In this document: positions 50,338-59,834 of the stretch, piece after piece
Position numbering within the stretch: position 1 is the first letter of the stretch
Layout: each line of letters opens with the position of its first letter
Assembly (NCBI RefSeq): GCF_026672375.1
Contig: NZ_JAPPRA010000001.1
Span: forward strand, 1,364,001 to 1,428,000
DNA length: 64,000 nt
Source: Caulobacter sp. SL161
GTDB taxonomy: Bacteria; Pseudomonadota; Alphaproteobacteria; Caulobacterales; Caulobacteraceae
Direction: 5' to 3'
Position numbers and translations under genes: made by a program
The notes under the pieces: generated by a model
Databases searched by the model: none
Told to the model about the DNA's origin: nothing
What the model saw: the letters and a program-made list of their open reading frames with translations, nothing else

Positions 50338-53265
50338 ATGCAGCGCCTTGATTCGTCTCATCGGAAACTCATGCTGGCCGGCGCTTCTGCGCTGGTGCTG
50401 TGCCTCGCCGCGCCCAGCGTCGTGTTCGCGCAGCAGGCGGCGCAGGACGACCAGACCGTCGAAGAAGTGGTCGTCACCGGCCAACGCGCGGCCATCCAGT
50501 CCGCCCAGAAGATCAAGCAGAACGCCGAGCAGCTGGTCGACTCGATCACCTCGACCGACATCGGCGCCTTGCCCGACCGTTCGGTGACCGAAGCCCTGCA
50601 GCGCGTCGCCGGCGTGACCATCGCCCGCACCTCGTATGGCCGTGACGTCGACCGGATCTCGGTCGAAGGCTCGGGCGTCCAGGTCCGCGGTCTCTCGTGG
50701 GTTCGCGGCGAACTGAACGGCCGTGACAGCTTTTCGGCCAAGAGCGGCCGCTCCCTGAGCTTCGAGGATGTCCCGCCCGAACTGATGGCCGGCGTGGACG
50801 TCTACAAGAACCCGTCCGCCGATCTGGTCGAAGGCGGCGTCGGCGGTACGGTCAACCTGCGCACGCGTCTGCCGTTCGACAGCGCCAAGCGCATCATGGC
50901 CTTCTCCGCCGACATGAGCATCGGCGACATGTCCAAGAAGTGGAAGCCGACCGGCTCGGCTCTGTACAGCGACCGCTGGGACACCAATATCGGCGAGCTG
51001 GGCTTCCTGGTCAGCCTGTCGGAGTCGCAGCTGGCCAGTCGCACGGACACGATCTCGGTCGATCCGTACTTCGCCCGCACCGACCTCGTGGCCGGCAGGA
51101 CGGTCTATGTGCCCGGCGGCTTCGGCTACCGCAGCCTTGATTTCGAACGCGAGCGCAAGGGCGTCGCCGCCGCCGTGCAATGGCGCCCGAACGATCAGTG
51201 GGACGCGGCTCTGACGTTCCTGCGGTCGTCGGCCTCGCAAGCCTCGACCGAGCGGGCCGTGGGCTTCAACCCCGGCTCGAGCAACGGTCCGGCCGCCGGC
51301 ACGACGTTCACCTATGACTCGGCGGGCCATTTCCTGAAGGGCACGCTGGCCCAGTCGCCGGGCGGAAACAGCCTGGGCTCGTCGACCCTCGACACCCGCT
51401 TCGCCGACCGCAGCTCGGTGACCTCGGACTACGCGCTGAAGGTCAACTACAATCCGAACGACAAGTGGGCGTTCTCGGCGGACATTCAGTACATCTACGC
51501 CAAGACCAAGACCGTCGATTTCACGGTGTTCAACGCGCTGGGTTCCGACGCGGCTCCGGCCACGCTGGACCTGACCGGCGACCTGCCGGCCATCACCATG
51601 AACAACGACAAGGCCTACACGTCGAACCCCGCCAGCTACTATCTGAGCGCGGCCATGGATCACCATGACCGTAACGACGCCAGCGAGTGGGCCCAGCGCT
51701 TCGACGGCGCCTACACCTTCGACGAAAGCGGCTGGCTGCGCTCGTTCCGCTTCGGCGTCCGCAACACCTATCGCGAATCCACCACCCGCGAGACGACCTA
51801 CAACTGGGGCGCCGTCGCGCCCAGCTGGTCGGCGCCGTCGATCAATAATCTGGCGTCCTATCAGGGCTACTACGAGCTCTATCCGTTCACGAACTACTTC
51901 CGCGGCGCGACCAACCTGCCGGCCACCTTCATCCTGCCGACCGCGTCCCTGGTCCAGAACTACGCCGCCGGCGGCGCTCTGGTGGCCAAGCTGGCCGCTT
52001 CCAATGGCGGCTGGTGGGGCACCTTCAACGGCGACTACGACAGCCTGACCGCCGGCGGCAGCGGCGGCGGCGTCAACCGTCAGAAGGAAAAGACCCTGGC
52101 GGCCTACGCCCTTCTGCGCTTCGGCAACGAGGTGTCGTTGTGGGGCGAAGAGCGCGAGATCGACGGCAACATCGGCCTGCGCGTCGTCAAGACCGAGAGC
52201 GAGGGCAAGGGCATCCAGTTGTTCTCCCGGAACAATACGCCCACCGTGCCGGCGGCTGACCTGGCCTTTGGCAACGGCGCCAAGCGGGACCTGACCGGCG
52301 GCCGCGACTATGTCAGCGTCCTGCCCAGCCTGAACGCCCGCCTGAAGATCACGCCGCAGATGTTCCTGCGCTTCGCGGCGGCCAAGTCGATCGTCCGTCC
52401 GGACTTTGGCCAACTGCAGCCGTTCTTCTCGATCAGCGCGACCAACGGCTATCTGAACGGCTCGGTCTGCTCGACCTCCATTCCGGACGGCGCGCAGGGC
52501 AACTGCGTCTATCAGTACACCGCCACGGGCGGTAACGCCGAGCTGAAGCCGACCCGCTCGACCCAGTATGACCTGGCCTATGAGTGGTACTTCGCCTCGA
52601 CCGGCAGCCTGACGGCGACGGTGTTCTACAAGGACGTCTACAACTTCGTCACCAACGGCGTGAACACGGTGAAGTTCACCAACAACGGCGTGACCCGCGA
52701 CGTTCTGGTGACGCAGCCGTACAACGGCGGCCATGGCAAGATCAAAGGCTTCGAAGTCGCTTACCAGCAGTACTTCAGCTTCCTGCCGGGCGCGCTGAAG
52801 GGCTTCGGCACGCAAGCCAACTTCACCTATGTCGACAGCGAGGGCGCCCGCAACGCCGCCTCCAACCCCTACGACTCCAGCCAGGTGTCGAGCCTCGTGG
52901 GCGGCGCGCGCGATGACCTGCCGCTCGAGGGTCTGTCGAAGACGAGCTACAACGTCGCGGCCCTGTACGATCTGGGCAAGGTCTCCGCGCGTCTCGCCTA
53001 CAACTGGCGTGAACGCTTCCTGCAGACGACCTCGGCCGCCAACAAGAACATCCCGGCCTGGTTTGATGACTATGGTCAGTTGGACGGCTCGATCTTCTAC
53101 ACGATCGACGACAATCTGAAGGTCGGCTTCCAGGCGGTGAACCTGACCAACACCAAGACCAAGGTGCTGGTCAGCTATCCGGGCAACAAGGCCATCGGCC
53201 TGACCGACACCAACTGGGTGGTGGCCGACCGTCGCTACTCGATCGTTCTGCGCGGCACCTTCTAA
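50338..53265 (+). CDS. TonB-dependent outer-membrane receptor (oligosaccharide uptake)
   Basis: 975 residues. Signal peptide ending near VVFAQQ, TonB box EEVVVTG around residue 43. Plug domain contains LPDRSVTEALQRVAGVTIA, then a 22-strand barrel, ending in the obligatory terminal Phe (VLRGTF). Belongs to the large Caulobacter TonB-dependent transporters for plant saccharides (long barrel with FNPGSSNGP-type loops). Context implies xyloglucan-like oligosaccharides. Its own terminator follows at 53291. Confidence 0.92.
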   Translation: MQRLDSSHRKLMLAGASALVLCLAAPSVVFAQQAAQDDQTVEEVVVTGQRAAIQSAQKIKQNAEQLVDSITSTDIGALPDRSVTEALQRVAGVTIARTSYGRDVDRISVEGSGVQVRGLSWVRGELNGRDSFSAKSGRSLSFEDVPPELMAGVDVYKNPSADLVEGGVGGTVNLRTRLPFDSAKRIMAFSADMSIGDMSKKWKPTGSALYSDRWDTNIGELGFLVSLSESQLASRTDTISVDPYFARTDLVAGRTVYVPGGFGYRSLDFERERKGVAAAVQWRPNDQWDAALTFLRSSASQASTERAVGFNPGSSNGPAAGTTFTYDSAGHFLKGTLAQSPGGNSLGSSTLDTRFADRSSVTSDYALKVNYNPNDKWAFSADIQYIYAKTKTVDFTVFNALGSDAAPATLDLTGDLPAITMNNDKAYTSNPASYYLSAAMDHHDRNDASEWAQRFDGAYTFDESGWLRSFRFGVRNTYRESTTRETTYNWGAVAPSWSAPSINNLASYQGYYELYPFTNYFRGATNLPATFILPTASLVQNYAAGGALVAKLAASNGGWWGTFNGDYDSLTAGGSGGGVNRQKEKTLAAYALLRFGNEVSLWGEEREIDGNIGLRVVKTESEGKGIQLFSRNNTPTVPAADLAFGNGAKRDLTGGRDYVSVLPSLNARLKITPQMFLRFAAAKSIVRPDFGQLQPFFSISATNGYLNGSVCSTSIPDGAQGNCVYQYTATGGNAELKPTRSTQYDLAYEWYFASTGSLTATVFYKDVYNFVTNGVNTVKFTNNGVTRDVLVTQPYNGGHGKIKGFEVAYQQYFSFLPGALKGFGTQANFTYVDSEGARNAASNPYDSSQVSSLVGGARDDLPLEGLSKTSYNVAALYDLGKVSARLAYNWRERFLQTTSAANKNIPAWFDDYGQLDGSIFYTIDDNLKVGFQAVNLTNTKTKVLVSYPGNKAIGLTDTNWVVADRRYSIVLRGTF

Positions 53266-53290
53266 GGTCTCGTCAGGTCTGATCAACGTC

Positions 53291-53343
53291 GGCCCCCGTC
53301 GCCCCGTCCGCCTGGATGGACGCGGCGGGGGCCTTCTTGTTTT
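53291..53343 (+). terminator. Terminator downstream of the TonB receptor gene
   Basis: GGCCCCCGTCGC (53291-53302) pairs with GCGGCGGGGGCC (53322-53333), inner stem CGTCC/GGACG, then TTCTTGTTTT. It may lower read-through into the halogenase-like gene 50 bp on. Confidence 0.75.
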
Positions 53344-53391
53344 CGGGACCGGAGGCTAGCTTCCCGGTCCGAGGAAAGTTCGAGGCGTCGC

Positions 53392-54906
53392 GTGGACGGA
53401 AACCCTTATCGCAAGTTCGTCGTGGTCGGCGGCGGGACGTCGGGCTGGATCGCCGCGGCGACTCTGATCCACGCCCTCAAGGGCAAGCTGGCGGAGGTGG
53501 AGCTGGTCGAGTCCGACGAGATCGGCACGGTCGGGGTCGGCGAGGCGACGATCCCGCCGATCCAGTTCCTGAACAGCATCCTGGGCATCGACGAGTTCGA
53601 TTTCATCCGCAAGACCCAGGCGACGTTCAAGCTGGGCATCCAGTTCCGCAACTGGGGGCGCCAGGGCCACGAATACTTCCACCCCTTCGGGCCCTACGGT
53701 CAGTCGATCGAGGGGGTCAGCTTCCATAACTACTGGATGCGGCTGCGGGCCAATGGCGAGGGCGGCGAGCTCGATTCCTACGCCCTGGCCACCGTGGCGG
53801 CCAAGGCGGGCAAGTTCGCGGTTCCGCCCAAGGACCTGCCGCCGGGAGTGCCGGGTCTGGGCTACGCCTATCACTTCGATGCGGGTCTCTACGCCCGCTA
53901 CCTGCGCGCCTACGCCGAGGCGCGGGGTGTCAAGCGCACCGAGGGTAAGATCGCCAAGGTCGAACAGCGTCCCGAGGACGGCTTCGTCTCGGGTCTGACG
54001 CTCAGCGACGGCCGCCGGGTCGAGGGCGACTTCTTCATCGACTGCTCGGGCTTCCGGGGGCTGCTGATCGAGGAGGCGCTGCAGGCGGGCTTCGAGGACT
54101 GGTCGCACTGGCTGCCCTGCGACCGCGCCCTGGCCGTGCCGTGCGAGAACGCCGCGCCCCTGACGCCCTATACGCGCTCGACCGCCCATGCGGCGGGCTG
54201 GCAGTGGCGGATCCCGCTGCAGCATCGCACGGGCAATGGCTATGTCTATTGCAGCGCCCACATCAGCGACGACGAGGCCGCCGCCACCCTGCTGGCCAAT
54301 CTGGACGGCAAGCCGCTGGCCGATCCCCGTCCGCTGCGCTTCACGGCCGGTCGCCGCAAGAAGAGCTGGAGCAAGAACGTCGTGGCCCTGGGCCTGGCGG
54401 GCGGCTTCATGGAGCCGCTGGAGTCGACCAGCATCCATCTGGTCCAGAGCGGCGCCATGCGCCTGTTGTCGCTGCTGCCGCTGGGCGGCTACGACCCGGC
54501 CGCCGAGGCCGAGTACAACCGCCTGACCCAGATCGAATACGAGCAGATCCGCGACTTCATCATCCTGCACTATTGCGCCACCGAGCGGGACGATGCGCCG
54601 CTGTGGAACCACTGCCGCACCATGGCGATCCCCGACAGCCTGACCCACAAGATCGAGCTGTTCTGCAACCGCGCCAAGATCGCCCGCTTCGACGAGCAGC
54701 TGTTCGCCGAACCCAGCTGGCTGGCGGTGTTCCTGGGGCAGGGGATCGAGCCCAAGGACTATGACCGCTTGGCCGATGCGCCGGCCTATGACGAGGTGGT
54801 CGCCGCCGTCCGCCGGATCGGCCAGACCAACGCCAATCTGGTCGCGCGCCTGCCCACGCACGAGGCCTTCATCGCGGCGACCTGCAAGGCCGAAGCCCTG
54901 GTCTGA
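53392..54906 (+). CDS. Flavin-dependent tryptophan-halogenase-like protein
   Basis: 504 residues from GTG 53392. FAD loop VVVGGGTSGWIAAATL; the WxWxIP motif is WQWRIPLQHRTGNGY. The catalytic Lys of the halogenase family is in ATFKLGIQFRNWG, and the Glu in GGFMEPLESTSIHL. All needed residues are present. In alphaproteobacteria such proteins often sit beside TonB receptors and sugar genes and have unknown physiological substrates, not necessarily tryptophan. Codirectional with the receptor across a terminator. Halogenation is the family reaction; its use here is unproven. Confidence 0.85.
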   Translation: MDGNPYRKFVVVGGGTSGWIAAATLIHALKGKLAEVELVESDEIGTVGVGEATIPPIQFLNSILGIDEFDFIRKTQATFKLGIQFRNWGRQGHEYFHPFGPYGQSIEGVSFHNYWMRLRANGEGGELDSYALATVAAKAGKFAVPPKDLPPGVPGLGYAYHFDAGLYARYLRAYAEARGVKRTEGKIAKVEQRPEDGFVSGLTLSDGRRVEGDFFIDCSGFRGLLIEEALQAGFEDWSHWLPCDRALAVPCENAAPLTPYTRSTAHAAGWQWRIPLQHRTGNGYVYCSAHISDDEAAATLLANLDGKPLADPRPLRFTAGRRKKSWSKNVVALGLAGGFMEPLESTSIHLVQSGAMRLLSLLPLGGYDPAAEAEYNRLTQIEYEQIRDFIILHYCATERDDAPLWNHCRTMAIPDSLTHKIELFCNRAKIARFDEQLFAEPSWLAVFLGQGIEPKDYDRLADAPAYDEVVAAVRRIGQTNANLVARLPTHEAFIAATCKAEALV

Positions 54907-54920
54907 GGTCACGCGTCTGC

Positions 54921-54934
54921 TGACAACGCTATCA
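54921..54934. promoter_or_regulatory. LacI-type operator 2 (imperfect)
   Basis: TGACAACGCTATCA, two mismatches from the palindrome at 50198, followed by AAAT as there. Confidence 0.55.
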
Positions 54935-54952
54935 AATCTGCTTGCTGGTCTG

Positions 54953-54968
54953 AATTATATGATTATAG
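54953..54968. promoter_or_regulatory. AATTATAYGATTATAG motif, copy 2
   Basis: AATTATATGATTATAG, one base different from 50231-50246, preceded by TTGCTG. Distance to the LacI-type site is 33 bp centre to centre against 34 in the first copy. Confidence 0.55.
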
Positions 54969-55082
54969 TTTCGATCACTGCCGGATCGGGGCCACTTACC
55001 GGTTCGGTGGCGCGAGGAGGGCCTCATCGGCCTTCGAGCGCTTCGCGCGGCGCCTCTCCCCGAGGTCGCGCGACGTCCTCCC

Positions 55083-55120
55083 CCGCGCATCGTCACCTGC
55101 GACGGTGCGCGGATTTTTTT
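55083..55120 (+). terminator. Strong intrinsic terminator in the GH35 leader
   Basis: CCGCGCATCGTC (55083-55094) pairs with GACGGTGCGCGG (55101-55112) with one G-T wobble, loop ACCTGC, then A and seven T. It would end a leader RNA of about 140 nt started near 54975, or end the halogenase transcript. Confidence 0.85.
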
Positions 55121-55181
55121 GACCGGTGAGCAAACCCGGACTTGCCGACGCGTCAGAGCCCGGCGATCGTCCATCAATAGC

Positions 55182-55195
55182 TGGTAGCGCTACCA
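55182..55195. promoter_or_regulatory. LacI-type operator palindrome 3
   Basis: TGGTAGCGCTACCA, a perfect 14-bp palindrome 30 bp before the GH35 start, in a position to repress a second promoter or block elongation. Confidence 0.7.
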
Positions 55196-55224
55196 AGTAG
55201 AGCGCGCCATGAGTGGAGGAGACC

Positions 55225-56862
55225 ATGGGGATGTCACGCTTCGCGACGGCGGTCGGATTGGCCTTGGCGCTGGTCGGCGGCCCTCTGGCCGGTGGGGCCC
55301 ATGCGGCCGACGCCGCCATGCCGCAGCTGGTGACCAAGGACGGCCGACACGCCCTCATGGTCGACGGCGCGCCTTTCCTGATGCTGGCCGCTCAGGTCAA
55401 CAACTCGTCCGCCTGGCCCTCGCAGATGGCCAAGGTCTGGCCGGCCATCGAGAAGGTCGGCGCCAACACCGTTCAGGTCCCGATCGCCTGGGAGCAGATC
55501 GAGCCGGTCGAGGGCCAGTTCGACTTTTCCTATCTCGACCTGCTGCTGGAGCAGGCGCGCGAGCGCAAGGTGCGCCTGGTTCTCCTGTGGTTCGGCACCT
55601 GGAAGAACTCCTCGCCGTCCTATGCGCCCGAGTGGGTCAAGCTGGACGACAAGCGCTTTCCCCGGCTGATCAAGGACGACGGCGAGCGTTCCTATTCGAT
55701 GTCGCCGCTGGCGAAGTCGACCCTGGACGCCGACCGCAAGGCCTTCGTCGCCCTGATGACCCATCTGAAGGCCAAGGACGCGGCGCAGAAGACCGTCATC
55801 ATGGTCCAGGTCGAGAACGAGACCGGCACCTATGGCTCGGTGCGCGACTTCGGTCCGGCCGCCCAGAAGGTCTTCAACGGTCCCGCGCCCGCCACTCTGG
55901 TCAAGGCGGTCGGGGCCAAGCCCGGGACCTGGGCCCAGGCCTTCGGCAAGGACGCCGACGAGTTCTTCCACGCCTGGCATATCGGCCGCTTCGTCGACCA
56001 GGTCGCCGCCGCCGGCAAGGCGGTCTATCCGCTGCCGATGTACGTCAACGCCGCCCTGCGCGATCCGATCAAGCCGGGCGACCCCAAGAGCTATTCGGCC
56101 GGCGGCCCCACCGACAACGTCATCGGCGTCTGGCAGGCGGCCGCGCCCTCGATCGACCTGATCGCGCCCGACATCTACATGAAGGAGTCGGTCAAGTACG
56201 AGGCGGTGCTCAAGCACTACGCTCGGCCAAACAACGCCCTTTTCGTCGCCGAGACCGGCAACGATCCGGCCTACGCCCGCTATGTGTTCTCCACCCTGGG
56301 CAAGCAGGGGATCGGCTGGTCGCCGTTCGGCATGGACTACACCGGCTACGGCAACTACCCGCTGGGCGCGGCCAAGGTCGACGAGGCGGTGATCGAGGCC
56401 TTCGCCGCCAACTATCGCCTGCTGGCGCCGATGGCCCGCGAATGGGCCAAGCTGTCCTTCGAGGGCAAGGTCTGGGGCGGCGCCGAGCCCGATGACCGCG
56501 CCGCGCAAACCACGACCATGGGCGACTGGACCGTCAGCCTGCGCTACGGCAAGTGGCAGTTCGGCGCCTCGGACTGGGCCTGGCTCAAGGATCGTCCGGT
56601 CAATCCGCAAGGTCCCGACGGCGGCGGCCTCGTCGCCCAGCTCTCGCCCAACGAGTTCTTGGTCACCGGCCGCAATGTCCGCGTCGAGTTCGGCCGCGCC
56701 AAGGCCGACGGCAAGCCGATGATGATGGCGCGGGTCGAGGAGGGCCACTTCGAAAACGGCCAGTGGGTCTTCGACCGCCTGTGGAACGGCGACCAGACCG
56801 ACTACGGCCTCAACTTCACCGGCGGCTCGCAGATCCTGCGGGTCAAGCTCGCCACCTACTGA
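55225..56862 (+). CDS. GH35 beta-galactosidase with DUF5597 C-terminal domain
   Basis: 545 residues from ATG 55225 (GGAGGAGA upstream). Signal peptide ending near GGAHAADA. Catalytic acid/base in [12 protein letters not shown] and nucleophile Glu in FVAETGNDP, both standard for GH35. [14 protein letters not shown] early in the barrel. C-terminal DUF5597 (about 400-545). This subtype resembles the Cellvibrio xyloglucan enzyme Bgl35A, which removes the terminal galactose from xyloglucan side chains. Probably periplasmic. 11 bp upstream of the GH31 gene, an operon. Confidence 0.9.
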   Translation: MGMSRFATAVGLALALVGGPLAGGAHAADAAMPQLVTKDGRHALMVDGAPFLMLAAQVNNSSAWPSQMAKVWPAIEKVGANTVQVPIAWEQIEPVEGQFDFSYLDLLLEQARERKVRLVLLWFGTWKNSSPSYAPEWVKLDDKRFPRLIKDDGERSYSMSPLAKSTLDADRKAFVALMTHLKAKDAAQKTVIMVQVENETGTYGSVRDFGPAAQKVFNGPAPATLVKAVGAKPGTWAQAFGKDADEFFHAWHIGRFVDQVAAAGKAVYPLPMYVNAALRDPIKPGDPKSYSAGGPTDNVIGVWQAAAPSIDLIAPDIYMKESVKYEAVLKHYARPNNALFVAETGNDPAYARYVFSTLGKQGIGWSPFGMDYTGYGNYPLGAAKVDEAVIEAFAANYRLLAPMAREWAKLSFEGKVWGGAEPDDRAAQTTTMGDWTVSLRYGKWQFGASDWAWLKDRPVNPQGPDGGGLVAQLSPNEFLVTGRNVRVEFGRAKADGKPMMMARVEEGHFENGQWVFDRLWNGDQTDYGLNFTGGSQILRVKLATY

Positions 56863-56873
56863 CGGGAACAGCC

Positions 56874-59726
56874 ATGCGTATTCTTGCCCTCTCAGCCTTC
56901 GGGCTGGCCCTCCTGGCCTCGACCTCGGCCCTGGCCCTGGATGGAGGCTTTGAGAAAACCGCCGACGGCGTGGTCATCACGCCCGCCAATGGCCCGGCCA
57001 AGAAGGTCCGTCTGCAGGTGATGAGCGACCGGGCCATCCGCGTCACCGCCTCGCCGACCGACACGATCAGCGCCCCGCCCAGCCTGCAGGTGATCGCGGC
57101 CCCCAAGACCAGCGGCTTCACCGTCGAACAGGTCGGCGGCAAGGTCGTGCTGAAGGCCGGCAAGGCGACGGCCGAGGTGACCTTGGCCACCGGCGCGGTG
57201 TCGTTCAAGGACGCGGCCGGCAAGACGGTCCTGACCGAGCAGGCGCGCTCGAACTTCAAGCCGCTGAGCATCGACGGCAAGGGCTTCTACGCCATCAGCC
57301 AGCGTTTTAATCCGAATACGGACGAAGGCTTCTATGGTCTGGGCCAGCACCAGAACGGCCAGATGAACTACAACGGCCAGGACGTCGAGCTGGCCCAGTA
57401 CAATCGCGCCATCGCCATCCCGTTCGTGCTGTCGACCCGCAACTACGGCCTGCTGTGGGACAACAACGGCATCACCCGCTTCGGCGATCCGACGCCCTAC
57501 GCCCTGGCCTCGCGCGACCTGAAGATCTTCGACGCCAGCGGCAAGCCGGGCGGCTTCACCGCCAAATACTACATCAACGGCGAGCTGAAGCTGACGCGCG
57601 TCGAGCAGGACATCGACTACCAGTATCTGGAGGACCTGCCCAAGTGGCCGGCCGAGCTGACCGGACCGGACAAGAAGCCGCTGCGCGGCGCCAAGGTCGT
57701 CTGGGAGGGCTCGGTCGAGGGGAAGGTCGGCGGCCTGCAGAAGTTCCAGCTGTACTCGTCCAGCTACGCCAAGCTGTGGATCGACGGCCAGCTGAAGATC
57801 GACCGCTGGCGCCAGAACTGGAACCCGTGGTTCCACAACTTCACCGCCCCGATGAAGGCCGGCGGCCGTCACAAGGTGAAGGTCGAGTGGGAGCCCAACG
57901 ACGGCTATATCGCGCTTCTGCACAACAACCCGATCCCGGCGGCCGAGCAGAAGTCGCTGACCCTGACCTCGGACGTCGCCCACGCGGTCGACTACTATTT
58001 CGTGGCGGGCGAGACCCTGGATCAGGTGGTCAGCGGCTATCGCGACCTGACCGGCAAGGCCCAGGCCATGCCGCGCTGGGCCTATGGCTTCTGGCAGAGC
58101 CGCCAGCGCTATGAGACGCAGGACCAGCTGGTCGGCGTCGTGAAAGAGTACCGCAAGCGCAACGTGCCGCTGGACAACATCGTGCTCGACTGGCGCTACT
58201 GGAAAGACGACAGCTGGGGCAGCCACAAGTTCGACGAGACCCGCTTCCCCGACCCGAAGAAGATGCTGCAGGACGTTCATGGCATGAACGCCCGCTTCAT
58301 GATCTCGATCTGGCCGAAGTTCTATCCGACCACCGACAACTTCAAGGAGCTCGACGCCAAGGGCTTCATGTACAAGCGCAACATCGAGCAGGGCGCTCTG
58401 GACTGGGTAGGCCCGGGTTATCTGAACTCGTTCTATGACCCGTACGCGAAAGAGGCGCGCGACATCTACTGGCGCCAGGTCAAGGACAACCTGAAGGGCC
58501 TGGGCGTCGACGCCTGGTGGATGGACGCCGATGAGCCTGACATGCACTCCAACCTCGACGTCCCAGAGCGCACCCTGCGCATGGGACCGACGGCGATGGG
58601 GCCGGGCGCGGAGTTCTTCAACTCCTACCCCCTGATCCACACGACCGGCGTCTTCGAGGGCGAGCACGAGCTGGATCCGAACAAGCGCAGCTTCATCCTG
58701 TCGCGCTCGGGCTTCGGCGGCATCCAACGCAACGGCGTGGCGCTGTGGAGCGGCGACGTGGTGGCGCGCTGGGACGACTTCCGCGACCAGATCTCTGCCG
58801 GGGTGAACCTGTCCATGTCGGGCGTGCCCAACTGGACCACCGACATCGGCGGCTTCTCGGTCGAGGATCGCTATATCCGCAAGGAGGTCCAGCACTGGCC
58901 CGAGTGGCAGGAGCTGAACCTGCGCTGGTTCCAGTTCGGCGCCTTCAGCCCGCTGTTCCGCAGCCACGGCGAAGAGCCGTTCCGCGAGATCTGGAACCTC
59001 GCCGACGAGGGGACGCCGGTCTACGAGTCGCTGGTCTGGTACAACAAGCTTCGCTACCGGCTGATGCCCTACACCCTGACCCTGGCGGGCGAGACCTATC
59101 ACCGCGACGGCAGCATGATGCGCGGTCTGGTGATGGACTTCCCGCAGGATCTGAAGGTCCGCAACATCGACGACCAGTACCTGTATGGTCCCTCGTTCCT
59201 GGTGGCGCCCGTCACCCAGTTCAAGGCGCGCTCGCGCTCGGTCTATCTGCCGGCCGGGACCACTTGGTACGACTTCGAGACCGGCAAGGCCCACGCCGGC
59301 GGCCAGACCATCCAGGCCGCCGCGCCGCTGAACCGCATGCCGCTGTTCGTGCGGGCCGGCGCGATCGTGCCGACCACCGAGGTCCAGCAGTATGTCGGCG
59401 AAAAGCCCAACCTGCCGATCACCCTGGTGATCTATGCGGGCAAGGACGGCAAGTTCGAGCTCTACGAGGATGACGGCCTGTCGACGGCCTATCAGCGCGG
59501 AGCCTACAGCCGCATCCCGATCAGCTATGACGACGCTTCGGGCCGGGTCGTGATCGGCGCGCGCTCGGGCAAGTTCGACGGCATGCAGGACAAGCGCGTC
59601 TTCAAGATCCGCTTCATCGGCGCCAATGGGGTCGGGGGCGCCAAGCCGACCGACTTCGACGCGGCGGGCGACGCTACGGTCGAGTACGCCGGCCAGCCGG
59701 TGGTGGTCGTGGCGCGGAAGAAGTAG
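56874..59726 (+). CDS. GH31 alpha-xylosidase-like enzyme with PA14 insert
   Basis: 950 residues from ATG 56874, signal peptide at the N-terminus. GH31 N-terminal beta-domain, then a PA14 insert (about residues 260-360: WEGSVEGKVGGLQKFQLYSS, KLWIDGQLKIDRWRQNW). The catalytic barrel has nucleophile Asp in WWMDADEPDMHS. The PA14-GH31 architecture is that of Cellvibrio Xyl31A, which removes xylose from the non-reducing end of xyloglucan oligosaccharides. Follows GH35 after 11 bp; galactose would be cut before xylose. Confidence 0.9.
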   Translation: MRILALSAFGLALLASTSALALDGGFEKTADGVVITPANGPAKKVRLQVMSDRAIRVTASPTDTISAPPSLQVIAAPKTSGFTVEQVGGKVVLKAGKATAEVTLATGAVSFKDAAGKTVLTEQARSNFKPLSIDGKGFYAISQRFNPNTDEGFYGLGQHQNGQMNYNGQDVELAQYNRAIAIPFVLSTRNYGLLWDNNGITRFGDPTPYALASRDLKIFDASGKPGGFTAKYYINGELKLTRVEQDIDYQYLEDLPKWPAELTGPDKKPLRGAKVVWEGSVEGKVGGLQKFQLYSSSYAKLWIDGQLKIDRWRQNWNPWFHNFTAPMKAGGRHKVKVEWEPNDGYIALLHNNPIPAAEQKSLTLTSDVAHAVDYYFVAGETLDQVVSGYRDLTGKAQAMPRWAYGFWQSRQRYETQDQLVGVVKEYRKRNVPLDNIVLDWRYWKDDSWGSHKFDETRFPDPKKMLQDVHGMNARFMISIWPKFYPTTDNFKELDAKGFMYKRNIEQGALDWVGPGYLNSFYDPYAKEARDIYWRQVKDNLKGLGVDAWWMDADEPDMHSNLDVPERTLRMGPTAMGPGAEFFNSYPLIHTTGVFEGEHELDPNKRSFILSRSGFGGIQRNGVALWSGDVVARWDDFRDQISAGVNLSMSGVPNWTTDIGGFSVEDRYIRKEVQHWPEWQELNLRWFQFGAFSPLFRSHGEEPFREIWNLADEGTPVYESLVWYNKLRYRLMPYTLTLAGETYHRDGSMMRGLVMDFPQDLKVRNIDDQYLYGPSFLVAPVTQFKARSRSVYLPAGTTWYDFETGKAHAGGQTIQAAAPLNRMPLFVRAGAIVPTTEVQQYVGEKPNLPITLVIYAGKDGKFELYEDDGLSTAYQRGAYSRIPISYDDASGRVVIGARSGKFDGMQDKRVFKIRFIGANGVGGAKPTDFDAAGDATVEYAGQPVVVVARKK

Positions 59727-59743
59727 CTGCCGAAGCCGGAAAA

Positions 59744-59824
59744 CCTCGCCCTTCGACACGCTCAGGGTGAGGTTTTCTGCAGCGGCTAAGCCATCCTCAC
59801 CCTGAGCCTGTCGAAGGGCGAGGA
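59744..59824. repeat. Inverted repeat, CCTTCGAC...CTCAGGGTGAGG family, copy 3
   Basis: CCTCGCCCTTCGACACGCTC...GTGAGG faces CCTCACCCTGAGCCTGTC...GGGCGAGG with a 24-nt spacer. Between convergent GH31 and LysR genes; may terminate both. Confidence 0.85.
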
Positions 59825-59834
59825 TGGCCGCCTG

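Larger units (their letters stand above)
54907..55224. promoter_or_regulatory. Regulatory region upstream of the GH35 gene
   Basis: 318 bp without a gene. Order: LacI-type site 54921, AATTATATGATTATAG 54953, a GC-rich structured stretch, strong terminator 55083-55120, LacI-type palindrome 55182. The terminator lies between the first promoter and the gene. Confidence 0.65.

Noticed and set aside
50233..53286. 1017-residue minus-strand frame opposite the TonB receptor
   Set aside because: Antisense shadow; the plus strand has signal peptide, TonB box, plug and terminal Phe.
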